The notes under the pieces were generated by a model. It saw nothing but the letters and a program-made list of their open reading frames with translations. It was not told the DNA's origin and made no database searches. The position numbers and the translations under genes are program-made. A stretch of 64,000 nucleotides of DNA from Solirubrobacter pauli (GTDB taxonomy: Bacteria > Actinomycetota > Thermoleophilia > Solirubrobacterales > Solirubrobacteraceae), in NCBI RefSeq assembly GCF_003633755.1, contig NZ_RBIL01000001.1, forward strand, positions 1,473,426-1,537,425, written 5' to 3'. This document shows positions 50,917 through 60,461 of this stretch, one piece after another (the stretch's first letter is position 1; each line of letters opens with the position of its first letter).

Positions 50917-52488
50917 GTGAAGTGGTGGAGGGTCCTTGTCGTGGTCGCCCTGGTGGCCGCGGGCTGTGGCGAGGAGCGCGCGCCCGCGCCCGTGCCGACG
51001 CCCGAGCGCTACGACGAGCTCGACCGCCTGCCGCCCAAGACCGGCGGCTTCGACGCGCTCGTCGAGCGGCGCAAGGCCTACGAGGCGGCGCGGCGCGCGG
51101 AGATCGCGCGGATGCGGCGCTCGAAGACGGTGGAGGGCGCGCTGCGGGTCGCGCGCCTGACGGGACGCATCACAGTCGGGGCCGAGGGCTCGATGCGCGC
51201 CGAGTGGCAGGCCGCCAACGCCGCACTCGGCCGCCTGGGCGGGCAGCCGCGCACCGAGCTCGGCTACGTCGTCGGCTCCGTGCGTGCGCTCGCGGCTCAG
51301 CGCGCGCTGACCGCCGATCGGCTGCGCCCGACGTTCCTGATCCTGCGCCAGAACGTCCGCTTCTGGAAGGACCAGCCGGTGCCCGCGTCCGGCTGGCGGA
51401 CGACGTTCGGCCGCGACCCGACGATCTTCCAGTACTACCCGGGCCACGGCCTGCAGGTCCAGCCGCTGGCGAGCTGGGGCCGCGCGAACGCGATCGCCGG
51501 CGCGTGCCTGGCCGCGCTGCGGTCGAAGACGACGAAGGACACCTGCCGTCGCGCCGCGCTGACGCGCTCACTGGACCGGCTGGCCTCGCTCGGCGCGCGC
51601 CGCAGCGGCTACCTCGCCTGGGAGTACTACTTCGCGTACGGAACCGGCGCCCCGCCGTGGGTGTCCGGGATGACGCAGGCGACGGCCGCGCAGGCGCTCT
51701 CGCGCGGCTACCGCGCGCTCGGCCACACGCGCTGGAAGCGCGCGGCGGAGCGGTCGCTGGGCGCGTTCGAGCAGCCGCCGCCGAGCGGCGTCGCCGTCTC
51801 CGTGCCCGGCGGCAAGCACTACCTCCTGTACTCGTTCTCGCCCGGCTACCACGTGTTCAACGGCGGCCTGCAGGCCGTGCTCGGCCTGCGCGACACGAGC
51901 GCCCTGCTGCACTCCTCCCGCGCGCGCCGGCTGTTCCGCGCCGGTGACCGCGCGGCTCGCCGTCAGGTGGCGGACTTCGACACGGGCGCCTGGTCGTTGT
52001 ATTCCGAACGCGGCGCGGAGTCCACGCTCAGCTACCACTCGCTGACGGCCGGCTTCCTCGGCGGGCTGTGCGACCGGACCGACGCCCGCGTCTACTGCCG
52101 CGCCTACTCGCGGTTCGAGCGGTACGAGCGCGAGCCGACGCGGATCGACCTGGCCGCGCTCAAGGGCACCCGCTGGGATCGCGTGCGGACCGTCCGCTTC
52201 ACGCTCTCGAAAGTGTCCTCCGTCAAGGTCCGCGTGTGGGGCCAGCGCGGCATCAGCGTGTCCCGCGACTTCGCGAGCCTCCCACGCGGGACGCACTCGT
52301 TCCCGTGGAAGCCGGAGGGCCGTGGCCGCTACCGCGTGCGGATCGAGGCGCGCGGTCCCAGCGGGCCGGTGGGGGTCGAGACCCGGACGGTCCGCGTCAC
52401 GACGCCCGCCGCCAAGAAGAAGAAGCCGAAGAAGCAGGAGAAGGCCAGATCCCGCCGCTCGCCCGGTGAGAAACGCGACCGAGGTTGA
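50917..52488 (+). CDS. Lipoprotein with D-glucuronyl C5-epimerase-like domain
   Basis: 523 residues. VKWWRVLVVVALVAAGC is a lipoprotein signal peptide (Cys 17). The middle 300 residues match the C-terminal domain of glucuronyl C5-epimerases: GRDPTIFQYYPGHGLQVQP, YYFAYGTGAPPWVSGMTQ, and YSFSPGYHVFNGGLQAVLGL; the Tyr residues typical of the active site are present. In animals such enzymes epimerise heparan-type sugars; in bacteria the substrate is unknown, probably a uronate-containing exopolysaccharide. The C-terminus has a beta domain and a Lys/Arg-rich tail. The GTG at 50917 is preferred; an ATG at 50905 is possible. Confidence 0.8.
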   Translation: MKWWRVLVVVALVAAGCGEERAPAPVPTPERYDELDRLPPKTGGFDALVERRKAYEAARRAEIARMRRSKTVEGALRVARLTGRITVGAEGSMRAEWQAANAALGRLGGQPRTELGYVVGSVRALAAQRALTADRLRPTFLILRQNVRFWKDQPVPASGWRTTFGRDPTIFQYYPGHGLQVQPLASWGRANAIAGACLAALRSKTTKDTCRRAALTRSLDRLASLGARRSGYLAWEYYFAYGTGAPPWVSGMTQATAAQALSRGYRALGHTRWKRAAERSLGAFEQPPPSGVAVSVPGGKHYLLYSFSPGYHVFNGGLQAVLGLRDTSALLHSSRARRLFRAGDRAARRQVADFDTGAWSLYSERGAESTLSYHSLTAGFLGGLCDRTDARVYCRAYSRFERYEREPTRIDLAALKGTRWDRVRTVRFTLSKVSSVKVRVWGQRGISVSRDFASLPRGTHSFPWKPEGRGRYRVRIEARGPSGPVGVETRTVRVTTPAAKKKKPKKQEKARSRRSPGEKRDRG

Positions 52489-52526
52489 GACGCGAAGGCC
52501 CGGGCACGTGGCACACTGGCGCGGAC

Positions 52527-53456
52527 ATGACGGCGACCCAAACCACGCGCGACGACGTCCAGCCCGTCGCCAACGAGAACCTCGACCGCTTCCTCACCGG
52601 GACCGTGACCGTTCTTCCGATCCTGGCTTTGGGAGTGGTCGCCTGGCAGCTGTGGTCTTCGCTGCTCGGCTGGAGCGACCTGATCGTGTTCGCGATCATG
52701 TACATCTCGACCGGGCTCGGGATCACGGTCGGCTTCCACCGGCTGTTCACGCACCGCTCGTTCAAGACGGGCAAGGCCGTACGCGCGATCCTCGCCGCGC
52801 TCGGCAGCGCGGCGATCGAAGGCCCGGTCATCTCGTGGGTGGCCGACCACCGCAAGCACCACACGTTCTCGGACCAGCCGGGTGACCCGCACTCCCCGCA
52901 CGTGGACCACGGGCACGGCCTCAAGGGCGCGCTGCGCGGCCTGTTCCACGCGCACGTCGGCTGGCTGTTCATCCACACCCAGCGCGGCCTGAAGACGCGC
53001 TACGCGCCGGACCTGATGAAGGACCCCGTGGTGGCGTTCATCAACCGCACGTTCGTGTGGTGGGTGGCCGCGGGCCTCGTCGTCCCGTTCCTCCTCGGCT
53101 GGGCGATCGGCGGCACCGTCGCCGAAGGCCTCACCGGGCTCCTGTGGGGCGGTGCCGTGCGGATGCTCGTCCTGCATCACGCCACCTACAGCATCAACTC
53201 GCTGTGCCACTTCTTCGGCCGCCGCAAGTACGAGACGACGGACGAGTCGCGCAACCTGTGGTGGCTGTCGTTCTTCACCTTCGGCGAGGCGTGGCACAAC
53301 AACCATCATGCGTTTCCCACGTCCGCACGGCATGGTCTCTCACGATGGAACTTCGATCCTTCCGCGTGGGTGATCTGGGCCCTCGAGAAGACGGGCCTCG
53401 CCTGGGACGTGGTCCGCGTGTCCCCCGAACGTCAGGCCGCCAAGCTCGCGACGTGA
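52527..53456 (+). CDS. Membrane fatty-acid (acyl-CoA) desaturase
   Basis: 309 residues with four membrane helices. The three histidine boxes are intact: HRLFTH, HRKHH and HNNHH, which hold the diiron centre. Similarity to delta-9 acyl-CoA desaturases (GITVGFHRLFTHRSF, WVADHRKHHTFSDQPGDPHSP) is strong. It introduces a cis double bond, the substrate needed by the cyclopropane synthase whose GTG overlaps its stop (GTGA). The ATG at 52527 has no clear ribosome-binding site. Confidence 0.92.
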   Translation: MTATQTTRDDVQPVANENLDRFLTGTVTVLPILALGVVAWQLWSSLLGWSDLIVFAIMYISTGLGITVGFHRLFTHRSFKTGKAVRAILAALGSAAIEGPVISWVADHRKHHTFSDQPGDPHSPHVDHGHGLKGALRGLFHAHVGWLFIHTQRGLKTRYAPDLMKDPVVAFINRTFVWWVAAGLVVPFLLGWAIGGTVAEGLTGLLWGGAVRMLVLHHATYSINSLCHFFGRRKYETTDESRNLWWLSFFTFGEAWHNNHHAFPTSARHGLSRWNFDPSAWVIWALEKTGLAWDVVRVSPERQAAKLAT

Positions 53457-54655
53457 CGCAGGAGCTCCGCGCAGCACTGGCGGAGGCGCTGCCTGACCGC
53501 CCCTTCACGCTCGCCCTCTGGGACGGCAGCTCGCTGCCGCCCACGAACGGGCACCAAGGCCCGACCTTCACGCTCACCTCGCCGGTCGCGCTCGGCCACA
53601 TCCTGCGCGCGCCGTCGCAGCTCGGCGTCGGCCGGGCGTACGTGAGCGGCGGCATCGAGGTCGACGACATGGACGCGGCGATGGCGCTGATCGCACGCTG
53701 GTCGCCGCCGCCGCTCGACAACCCGACGAAGCTGCGGATCGCGCGCGCCGCGGTCAAGGCGGGCGCGCTGCGGCGCGTGCCGAAGGTGCCGGCGATGGAG
53801 TTCCGGCCCAAGGGGGCGCGGCACAGCATCCTGCGCGACAAGCGCTCGGTCACGCACCACTACAACCTCTCCAACGAGTACTTCTCGCTCTTCCTCGACG
53901 AGTCGATGACGTACTCGTGCGCGATCTGGTCGCGCGGGGCGAAGACGCTCGAGGAGGCGCAGTTCACCAAGCTCGAGCTGGTCTGCACGAAGCTGGCGCT
54001 CAAGCCCGGGATGCGCGTGCTCGACGTCGGCTGCGGCTGGGGCGCGTTCGCCATCCACGCGGCGCGTGAGCACGGGGTGCACGTCACCGGCATCACGCTC
54101 AGCGAGCCGCAGGCGCAGCTGGCCCGCGAGCGCGCGGCCGCCGCCGGGCTGGCCGATCAGGTGGACATCCGCGTCATGGACTACCGCGAGATCGCGGGCG
54201 AGACGTTCGACGCGATCGCCTCGATCGGCATGGTCGAGCACGTCGGCTCGGTCAACGTCGACGTCTACATGGCCAAGCTCGCCTCGCTGCTCAAGCCCGG
54301 CGGCACGCTGCTCAACCACGGGATCGCGCGGCTGCGCGTCGGCGACTCCGAGGCCGGCCCGTTCTCGGAGCGCTACGTGTGGCCGGACGCCGCGCCGCTG
54401 CACGTCTCGCGCATCCAGACGGCGATCGAGCGCGCCGGGCTGCACACCCGCCACGTCGAGGACTTCCCGGACGACTACGCGAGGACGCTGCTCGAGTGGC
54501 AGCACCGCTTCGAGGCGAACATCGACCGCGCACGGCAGCTCGGCGGCGACGAACGCGTGCGCGTGTGGCGCATCTACCTCCGCGTCTCCCGTCAGGGTTT
54601 CGAGAGCGGGTTCATGTCCGTCTACCAAGTGCGCGCCGAGAAGCCGTCGCGCTAG
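53453..54655 (+). CDS. cfa: Cyclopropane-fatty-acyl-phospholipid synthase family methyltransferase
   Basis: 400 residues. S-adenosylmethionine site VLDVGCGWGAFAIHAA, the family motif SVTHHYNLSNEYFSLFLDESMTYS (given in parts: THHYNLSNEYF and MTYSCAIW), and SIGMVEHVG. It adds a methylene (or methyl) group to a double bond in membrane phospholipids. The N-terminal 110 residues form the usual lipid-binding domain. It is co-translated with the desaturase, so unsaturated chains are made and modified together. Whether the product is cyclopropane or a branched chain such as 10-methyl stearate cannot be told from the sequence. Confidence 0.92.
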   Translation: MTQELRAALAEALPDRPFTLALWDGSSLPPTNGHQGPTFTLTSPVALGHILRAPSQLGVGRAYVSGGIEVDDMDAAMALIARWSPPPLDNPTKLRIARAAVKAGALRRVPKVPAMEFRPKGARHSILRDKRSVTHHYNLSNEYFSLFLDESMTYSCAIWSRGAKTLEEAQFTKLELVCTKLALKPGMRVLDVGCGWGAFAIHAAREHGVHVTGITLSEPQAQLARERAAAAGLADQVDIRVMDYREIAGETFDAIASIGMVEHVGSVNVDVYMAKLASLLKPGGTLLNHGIARLRVGDSEAGPFSERYVWPDAAPLHVSRIQTAIERAGLHTRHVEDFPDDYARTLLEWQHRFEANIDRARQLGGDERVRVWRIYLRVSRQGFESGFMSVYQVRAEKPSR

Positions 54656-54660
54656 CATGT

Positions 54661-54693
54661 ACCTCACGGGCGGCATCCGGCTGCTCGTGAGGT
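54661..54693 (+). promoter_or_regulatory. Leader hairpin 1 upstream of the DEAD-box helicase
   Basis: ACCTCACG and CGTGAGGT form a perfect 8-bp stem around a 17-nt loop, 5 nt after the cyclopropane synthase stop. It may end that transcript or begin the helicase leader. Confidence 0.4.
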
Positions 54694-54709
54694 TCGAGCG
54701 CACTTGAGT

Positions 54710-54724
54710 CCGCCACCCGGGCGG
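54710..54724 (+). terminator. Stem-loop followed by TTTGGGG
   Basis: CCGCC and GGCGG pair around 5 nt, followed by a short T-run. It is a weak intrinsic terminator for the fatty-acid genes or part of the 130-nt helicase leader. Confidence 0.4.
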
Positions 54725-54793
54725 TTTGGGGTCGTCACAGCCTCCCCAGATCTTCCGCGGCCGCTCCCCAGTGCCGCCCCCTTAGGAGTTTCT

Positions 54794-55987
<1,194 letters not shown>

Positions 55988-55998
55988 CGAGCTCGCGA

Positions 55999-56023
55999 GG
56001 CGCCGCGCTCACCGCGCGGCGCC
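55999..56023. terminator. Bidirectional terminator-like hairpin 1
   Basis: GGCGCCGCG and CGCGGCGCC form a perfect 9-bp stem with a 7-nt loop between the convergent helicase and cytochrome genes; pairing extends further with one bulge. No U-run. Confidence 0.55.
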
Positions 56024-56035
56024 CTCGTGCTCGCC

Positions 56036-56062
56036 GACGCATCGCCCTCTCGGCGATGCGTC
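56036..56062. terminator. Bidirectional terminator-like hairpin 2
   Basis: GACGCATCGCC and GGCGATGCGTC form a perfect 11-bp stem with a 5-nt loop that reaches into the cytochrome stop codon. With hairpin 1 it separates two convergent genes, in contrast with the overlapping convergent pairs elsewhere. Confidence 0.6.
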
Positions 56063-56412
56063 TAGGACTTTCCGGCGTTCTCCGACACGTAGTCGGCGAC
56101 CGCCTGGATCTCCGCGTCGGAGAGCTTGCCCTTGAAGGAGGGCATCGCGCCGCCGCCGTTCTCCGTCTGGGTCTTCACGAGGTCCGGCCCCGGACGCAGG
56201 TCGTCCAGGTTCGGGCCGACCTGGCCCTTGGAACCCGCCGCCGCGAGCGTGTGGCAGTTCGCGCAGTTCTGCGTGAACACCTGCGCGCCGTCGGCCGTGC
56301 CGCCGCCTCCGCCCTGCGCCGGAGTCGGGGTGCTCTCTGAATCTGAACCGCCCCCGCAGGCCGCGAGGACGAGCGCCGCGCCGAGCGCGGCGATACACGC
56401 CGGGGTCTTCAC
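56062..56412 (-). CDS. Cytochrome c lipoprotein
   Basis: 116 residues. Lipoprotein signal peptide VKTPACIAALGAALVLAAC (Cys 19), a Gly/Ser/Thr linker, then a class I cytochrome c domain with the haem motif CANCH and the Met ligand in AMPSFKGKLS. It transfers electrons at the outer face of the membrane. The GTG at 56412 is fixed by TAGGGT exactly 7 nt upstream. It is divergent from the small membrane protein that opens the second copper cluster. Confidence 0.9.
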   Translation of the reverse strand: MKTPACIAALGAALVLAACGGGSDSESTPTPAQGGGGGTADGAQVFTQNCANCHTLAAAGSKGQVGPNLDDLRPGPDLVKTQTENGGGAMPSFKGKLSDAEIQAVADYVSENAGKS

Positions 56413-56419
56413 AGGACGC

Positions 56420-56425
56420 ACCCTA
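56420..56425 (-). promoter_or_regulatory. -10 box TAGGGT of the cytochrome gene (leaderless start)
   Basis: TAGGGT, 7 nt (GCGTCCT), then GTG; no ribosome-binding site. Confidence 0.55.
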
Positions 56426-56463
56426 TCTGGCCGGAGTACCTGTCGGACGCGGCGATTGTCGCC

Positions 56464-56469
56464 TATGCT
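56464..56469 (+). promoter_or_regulatory. -10 box TATGCT at the head of the second copper cluster
   Basis: TATGCT lies 8 nt before the ATG at 56478, with no ribosome-binding site. Confidence 0.55.
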
Positions 56470-56477
56470 CGTCTGCG

Positions 56478-56783
56478 ATGAAGCGCGCATTGGCGTTCGT
56501 CTGCATGTTCGTGCTGATCGCGACCGCTCTGGTCGCGTCGGCTGGGCTTGCCCTGACGATGGCGCCCGCGCTGCTGCTGCTCGCGCTGCTCGCGGGTGGC
56601 GTCCGGCCGGGCGAGGCGCTGATCGAGCGCCTGCGCGACCGTCGCCGGGCCGCCGTCCCACGCCCGCGCGCCGTGTCGATGCCCCGCCCGCGGCTCGCGC
56701 TCGTCGCGCGCCCGGCGGCCGGCCCGGTGGCCTGCGCGCTCGCCATGCGGCCTCCCCCTTCCGCGTTCGCCCTCACCAGCTAG
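56478..56783 (+). CDS. Small membrane protein of unknown function
   Basis: 101 residues. The first half holds two hydrophobic segments (AFVCMFVLIATALVASAGLA and MAPALLLLALLAG); the second half is basic and Pro-rich (RDRRRAAVPRPRAVSMPRPR). No family is recognised. TATGCT 8 nt upstream supports the start. It is 48 bp ahead of CopC and is probably the first gene of the copper operon, but a copper role is only inferred from position. Confidence 0.65.
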   Translation: MKRALAFVCMFVLIATALVASAGLALTMAPALLLLALLAGGVRPGEALIERLRDRRRAAVPRPRAVSMPRPRLALVARPAAGPVACALAMRPPPSAFALTS

Positions 56784-56831
56784 CGAACGTGGCGCGCGTG
56801 TGCGCGCCGTCCAACGGAAGAAGGAACTCAG

Positions 56832-57194
56832 ATGCGCAAGCAAGTCACCACGGCACTGGCGGCCACGGCCGCCGTCTCGGCGATCGTCACCGCGACCGCC
56901 TTTGCCCACACCGAGGTCAAGTCGACCTACCCGAGCAAGAACCAGTCGGTCTCCAAGAAGCTGAGCAAGGTCACCGTGACCTTCTCGGGGCAGATCCGCA
57001 GCGGCACGATCAAGGTCACGGGGCCGAGCGGGACGATCTCGTCCGGCAAGGGCGGCCGCGACCCGCGCGACGTCAAGCGCATCGCCGTGCCGATCAAGTC
57101 GTCCAAGAAGGCCGGCACGTACACCGCCAAGTGGACGATGAAGGCCGCCGACGGCCACACGCAGTCCGGCACCTTCAAGTTCAAGATCAAGTGA
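56832..57194 (+). CDS. copC: CopC copper-binding protein
   Basis: 120 residues, single CopC domain. Signal peptide ends TAFA|HTEVKSTYP, so the mature chain starts with the Cu(II)-binding His; the second site is in AADGHTQSGTF. It carries Cu(II) outside the membrane and is expected to pass it to CopD, which is encoded as part of the fusion protein at 58536. AAGGAA precedes the ATG. Its stop overlaps the DUF1775 GTG (GTGA). Confidence 0.9.
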   Translation: MRKQVTTALAATAAVSAIVTATAFAHTEVKSTYPSKNQSVSKKLSKVTVTFSGQIRSGTIKVTGPSGTISSGKGGRDPRDVKRIAVPIKSSKKAGTYTAKWTMKAADGHTQSGTFKFKIK

Positions 57195-57853
57195 TCCGGC
57201 GCGCCCTGCTTGCCACGGCCGCGACGACGCTCGTCGCCGCGGCTCCCGCGTCCGCGCACGTGCAGGTCCGCCCGGCGCTCGTCGCGCCCGGCGACCCCGT
57301 GCTCTTCGAGGTGATCGTGCCGAACGAGCGCGACGCCCACACGACCGAGGTCACGCTTCAGGTCCCGAAGGACCTGATCCCGTTCTCGTTCGCCGAGCCG
57401 GACGGATGGACGCGCGAGAACAAGGAGGGCGCGGACGGCAGCCTGGAGACGATCACGTGGAAGGGCGAGCTGGCCGAGGACGGCTTCGCGCGCTTCTCGT
57501 TCCTCGCCTCCACGCCCGAGCAGGAGGGTGAGATCTCCTGGAAGTCGATCCAGACGTACGACGACGGGTCCGTGTCGCGGTGGATCGGCGCCGCGGACTC
57601 CGAGAACCCGGCCGCGGTGACGACGGTCAGCGCGGACGCGCCGCGCCAGAACGCGGGCGGCGAGGGCGCGGAGGCCGCGACCGAAGGCTCCGCCACCGCC
57701 ACGCCGGCCGCCGACACCACCGACGCCGCGCCCGCCGCGGCGACGGTCGCCGAGGACTCCGACTCCCCGCTGCCCCTGATCCTCTCGATCGTGGCCGTGG
57801 CGCTCGCCGCCGCGGCCGTCCTCCTGCAACTGCTCCGCCGCCGCACACCATGA
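57191..57853 (+). CDS. DUF1775 (YcnI-type) copper-binding protein with membrane anchor
   Basis: 220 residues. Signal peptide ends PASA|HVQVRPALVAPGD, again giving an N-terminal His; the family Trp is in DGWTREN. An Ala/Thr/Asp-rich linker (about 155-190) leads to one membrane helix (LILSIVAVALAAAAVLLQLL) and RRRTP. It is homologous to the copy at 4078. It overlaps CopC by 4 bp and the next gene by 4 bp, so copper genes are translated as a unit. Confidence 0.9.
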   Translation: MIRRALLATAATTLVAAAPASAHVQVRPALVAPGDPVLFEVIVPNERDAHTTEVTLQVPKDLIPFSFAEPDGWTRENKEGADGSLETITWKGELAEDGFARFSFLASTPEQEGEISWKSIQTYDDGSVSRWIGAADSENPAAVTTVSADAPRQNAGGEGAEAATEGSATATPAADTTDAAPAAATVAEDSDSPLPLILSIVAVALAAAAVLLQLLRRRTP

Positions 57854-58542
57854 TCAAGCCCGCTGCACTGCTCGCCCTCGTCGCCCTGCTGCTTGCCGCT
57901 CCGGTGGCGATGGCCCACGAAGGCAACCCGAACTACCGCTCCGTGGTCAAGGGCATCACGCCCGCCACCAAGGGCGTCACGGTCGAGATCCTCAACTTCG
58001 ACGACCGCGTCCTGCTGCACAACACGAGCGGCAAGGACGTCGAGGTGTTCGGCTACGAGAACGAGCCCTACGCCCAGGTCAAGGCCGACGGCACGGTGCT
58101 CCTGAACACCAACTCGAAGGCCTACTACCTCAACGAGGACCGCCAGGGCGAGGCCGCGGTGCCGCAGAACCTCGCGTCCGAGCCCAACTGGAAGGAGCAG
58201 TCCAAGAGCGGCCGCTTCGAGTGGCACGACCATCGCATGCACTGGATGGGCGAGGGCGACCCGCCCGCGCTGACGGACAAGGGCAAGGAGACGGTGATCT
58301 ACGACAACTGGCAGATCCCGATCTCGATCGGCGGCCAGAAGGGCGAGGTCACGGGCACGCTGACGTGGGTGCCGCTGGACGGCGGCGGCCTGCCGATCGG
58401 CGCGATCTTCGGCTTCGCCGCGCTGCTGATCGTCCTGTCGATCGCCGTCTTCGTCGTGCGTCGTCGTCGCTCGGCCGACGACGGCGGTGACGGTGGCGAG
58501 TCCGCCGAGCAGCCGAAGAAGGGGCCCGTCGAAGCATGGTGA
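57850..58542 (+). CDS. Unknown secreted, membrane-anchored protein of the copper cluster
   Basis: 230 residues. The signal peptide ends VAMA|HEGNPNYRS, so the mature protein also starts with His. The 150-residue ectodomain (VTVEILNFDDRVLLHNTSGKDV) contains a His-rich patch WHDHRMHWMG and is followed by one membrane helix (IGAIFGFAALLIVLSIAVFVV) and an acidic/Gly tail. I know no named family. Position between DUF1775 and CopC-CopD with 4- and 7-bp overlaps, plus the His residues, points to copper binding; this is inference. Confidence 0.8.
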   Translation: MIKPAALLALVALLLAAPVAMAHEGNPNYRSVVKGITPATKGVTVEILNFDDRVLLHNTSGKDVEVFGYENEPYAQVKADGTVLLNTNSKAYYLNEDRQGEAAVPQNLASEPNWKEQSKSGRFEWHDHRMHWMGEGDPPALTDKGKETVIYDNWQIPISIGGQKGEVTGTLTWVPLDGGGLPIGAIFGFAALLIVLSIAVFVVRRRRSADDGGDGGESAEQPKKGPVEAW

Positions 58543-60461
58543 GGCGGGCGCTCGCCCTGGTCCTGGTGCTCCTCGCGGAGCTGGTCGCGCCGGCTTCGGC
58601 GCTGGCCCACGCGACGCTGCAGTCGACCCTTCCGGAGCGCGGCCAGAAGCTGGACGCCGCGCCCAAGGAGGTCGTCTTCATCTTCGACGAGTCCGTCGAG
58701 GGGGCGTTCGGCGCGCTGCGCGTGTTCGACGCGAGCGGCAAGGAGGTCCAGACGGGCGAGGCCTTCCATCCGGACAACCGCGGCGAGCGGATCGCCATCA
58801 AGCTCAAGCCCGGCCTCGGCGACGGCACCTACACCGCGACCTACCGCGTCGTGTCCGCCGACGGGCACCCGATCTCGTCCGGCTTCGTCTTCACCGTCGG
58901 CGAGGGCGCCGCGCCCGCGCAGTCGCTGGACGAGCTGCTGGGCTCGGGCACGTCCGCGCCGGTCACCAACACGGCCCTCGCGATCGCGCGCGGGCTCCAG
59001 TACAGCGCGATCGCCCTCGGCCTCGGCGCCCTGATCTTCTTCCTCGTCTGCTGGCGCCCGGTCGGCCGCGTCTCGCGCCCGTTCACCGCCCGCCTGGAGA
59101 AGCTCCTGCTCGTCGCCGGCGTCGTCGGCTTCGTGTCCGCGCTGCTCGCGGTGATCCTCCAGGGCGCGATCGGCTCCGGCGAGTCCTTCTGGAACGCCGC
59201 CCGCCCCGACGTCTTCACCGAGGTCCTCGGCACCCGGTTCGGCCGCGCCTGGGGCATCGGCGCCGCCGTCTGGCTGGTCGTGCTCGCCGTGCTGGCGACA
59301 CGCCCGCTGCGCGAGGCCGGCAACGGCCACGCGAGCGCGCCCGAGGACGCGGCCGGCAACGGCGGCGGAACCGCGCCGGCGGGTGACACCGGCAACGGCG
59401 GCGCCGCGCCCGCAGGCCGCGCCGGCAACGGCGGCGCCGCGCCCGCAGGCCGCGCCGGAGCCGCGCCGACCGGCGCCCTCGCCGCGACCGCCCTCGCCGC
59501 GCCCGCGGCCGCCGCCCCCGCCCTCGCGGCGGCGACCCGCCCGCGCCCCGTGCTGTCCACGCCCAAGCTCGTCGCGCTCGCCGTGCCGCTCTTCGCGCTC
59601 GCCCTGCTGCCGTCGCTCGGCGGGCACACCAGCGTGCAGAAGCCGGTCGCGGTGCTGATGCCGATGAACGTGCTGCACGTGCTCGCGATGGCCGCGTGGC
59701 TCGGCGGCGTCGCCGTGCTCGTGCTGGCGCTGCGCGCGGCCACCGCGAGCGTGTCGCCCGAGGAGCGCACGCCACTGCTCGCGACCGTCGTCGGGCGCTT
59801 CTCCACGCTCGCCGGGCCCGCGCTCGCCGTGCTGCTGATCTCGGGCTCCGTTCAGGGGATCATCGAGGTCGGGCGCTTCGGCGCGCTGCTGGACACGCCG
59901 TTCGGCCGATCGGTGCTGATCAAGATCGCCGTCGCGCTGCTGATCGTCGCCGCGGGGGCCTACAACCGACAGAAGCTCGTTCCCGCGCTCAAGCGGCTCA
60001 CCGGCTCACCGGGCCAGACGGGTGTGCTGCTGCGGCGGATCCTCGTCGCCGAGCTCGTGCTCGGCGTGATCGCGCTGGGCGCGACCGGCGCGCTGTCGAG
60101 CTACGCGCCGTCCACCGCGCAGTCGGCGGGCCCGTTCTCGACCACGGTCAACGTCGGCCCGGCCCGCGTCGAGGTCACCGTCGACCCCGCCCGCGTCGGC
60201 CCCAACGAGACGCACGTCTACCTCTTCGACCGCAAGACCGGCGCGCCCTACGAGGCGACGAAGGAGCTGCGGCTCACGGCCGAGATGCCGTCCAAGCAGA
60301 TCGCCAAGATCACGCTCGAGCCGAACGTCGCCGGCCCCGGCCACTACGTCGTGAACGCGGCGAGCCTGGGCGTGGCGGGCGACTGGACGATGGAGATCAC
60401 CGTGCGGGTCTCCGACTTCGACGAGTACACCTCGAAGTTCGAGGTGCCGATCGACGGCTAG
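58536..60461 (+). CDS. CopC-CopD fusion protein (second copy)
   Basis: 641 residues. Signal peptide ends SALA|HATLQSTLPERG; CopC domain with second His in SADGHPISSGF; then CopD helices and a C-terminal ectodomain (DPARVGPNETHVYLFDRKTG) as in the copy at 4644. Between helices 3 and 4 lies a Gly/Ala/Asn-rich loop that includes an exact 33-bp tandem duplication (59391-59456, protein GNGGAAPAGRA twice). ATG at 58536 overlaps the preceding gene by 7 bp; a GTG one codon later gives the usual 4-bp overlap and is equally likely. Its stop shares CTAG with the convergent small gene. Confidence 0.9.
   Translation: MVRRALALVLVLLAELVAPASALAHATLQSTLPERGQKLDAAPKEVVFIFDESVEGAFGALRVFDASGKEVQTGEAFHPDNRGERIAIKLKPGLGDGTYTATYRVVSADGHPISSGFVFTVGEGAAPAQSLDELLGSGTSAPVTNTALAIARGLQYSAIALGLGALIFFLVCWRPVGRVSRPFTARLEKLLLVAGVVGFVSALLAVILQGAIGSGESFWNAARPDVFTEVLGTRFGRAWGIGAAVWLVVLAVLATRPLREAGNGHASAPEDAAGNGGGTAPAGDTGNGGAAPAGRAGNGGAAPAGRAGAAPTGALAATALAAPAAAAPALAAATRPRPVLSTPKLVALAVPLFALALLPSLGGHTSVQKPVAVLMPMNVLHVLAMAAWLGGVAVLVLALRAATASVSPEERTPLLATVVGRFSTLAGPALAVLLISGSVQGIIEVGRFGALLDTPFGRSVLIKIAVALLIVAAGAYNRQKLVPALKRLTGSPGQTGVLLRRILVAELVLGVIALGATGALSSYAPSTAQSAGPFSTTVNVGPARVEVTVDPARVGPNETHVYLFDRKTGAPYEATKELRLTAEMPSKQIAKITLEPNVAGPGHYVVNAASLGVAGDWTMEITVRVSDFDEYTSKFEVPIDG
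59391..59456 (+). repeat. Exact 33-bp tandem duplication in CopC-CopD
   Basis: Two identical, in-frame 33-bp units (GGCAACGGCGGCGCCGCGCC and the following 13 bp) encode GNGGAAPAGRA twice in a loop. Identity of the two copies indicates a recent slippage event. Confidence 0.85.

Noticed and set aside
54661-54720. tRNA-like GGTTCGAG followed by CCGCCA
   Set aside because: No acceptor, D or anticodon stems can be formed around it; the perfect 8-bp hairpin explains the sequence.
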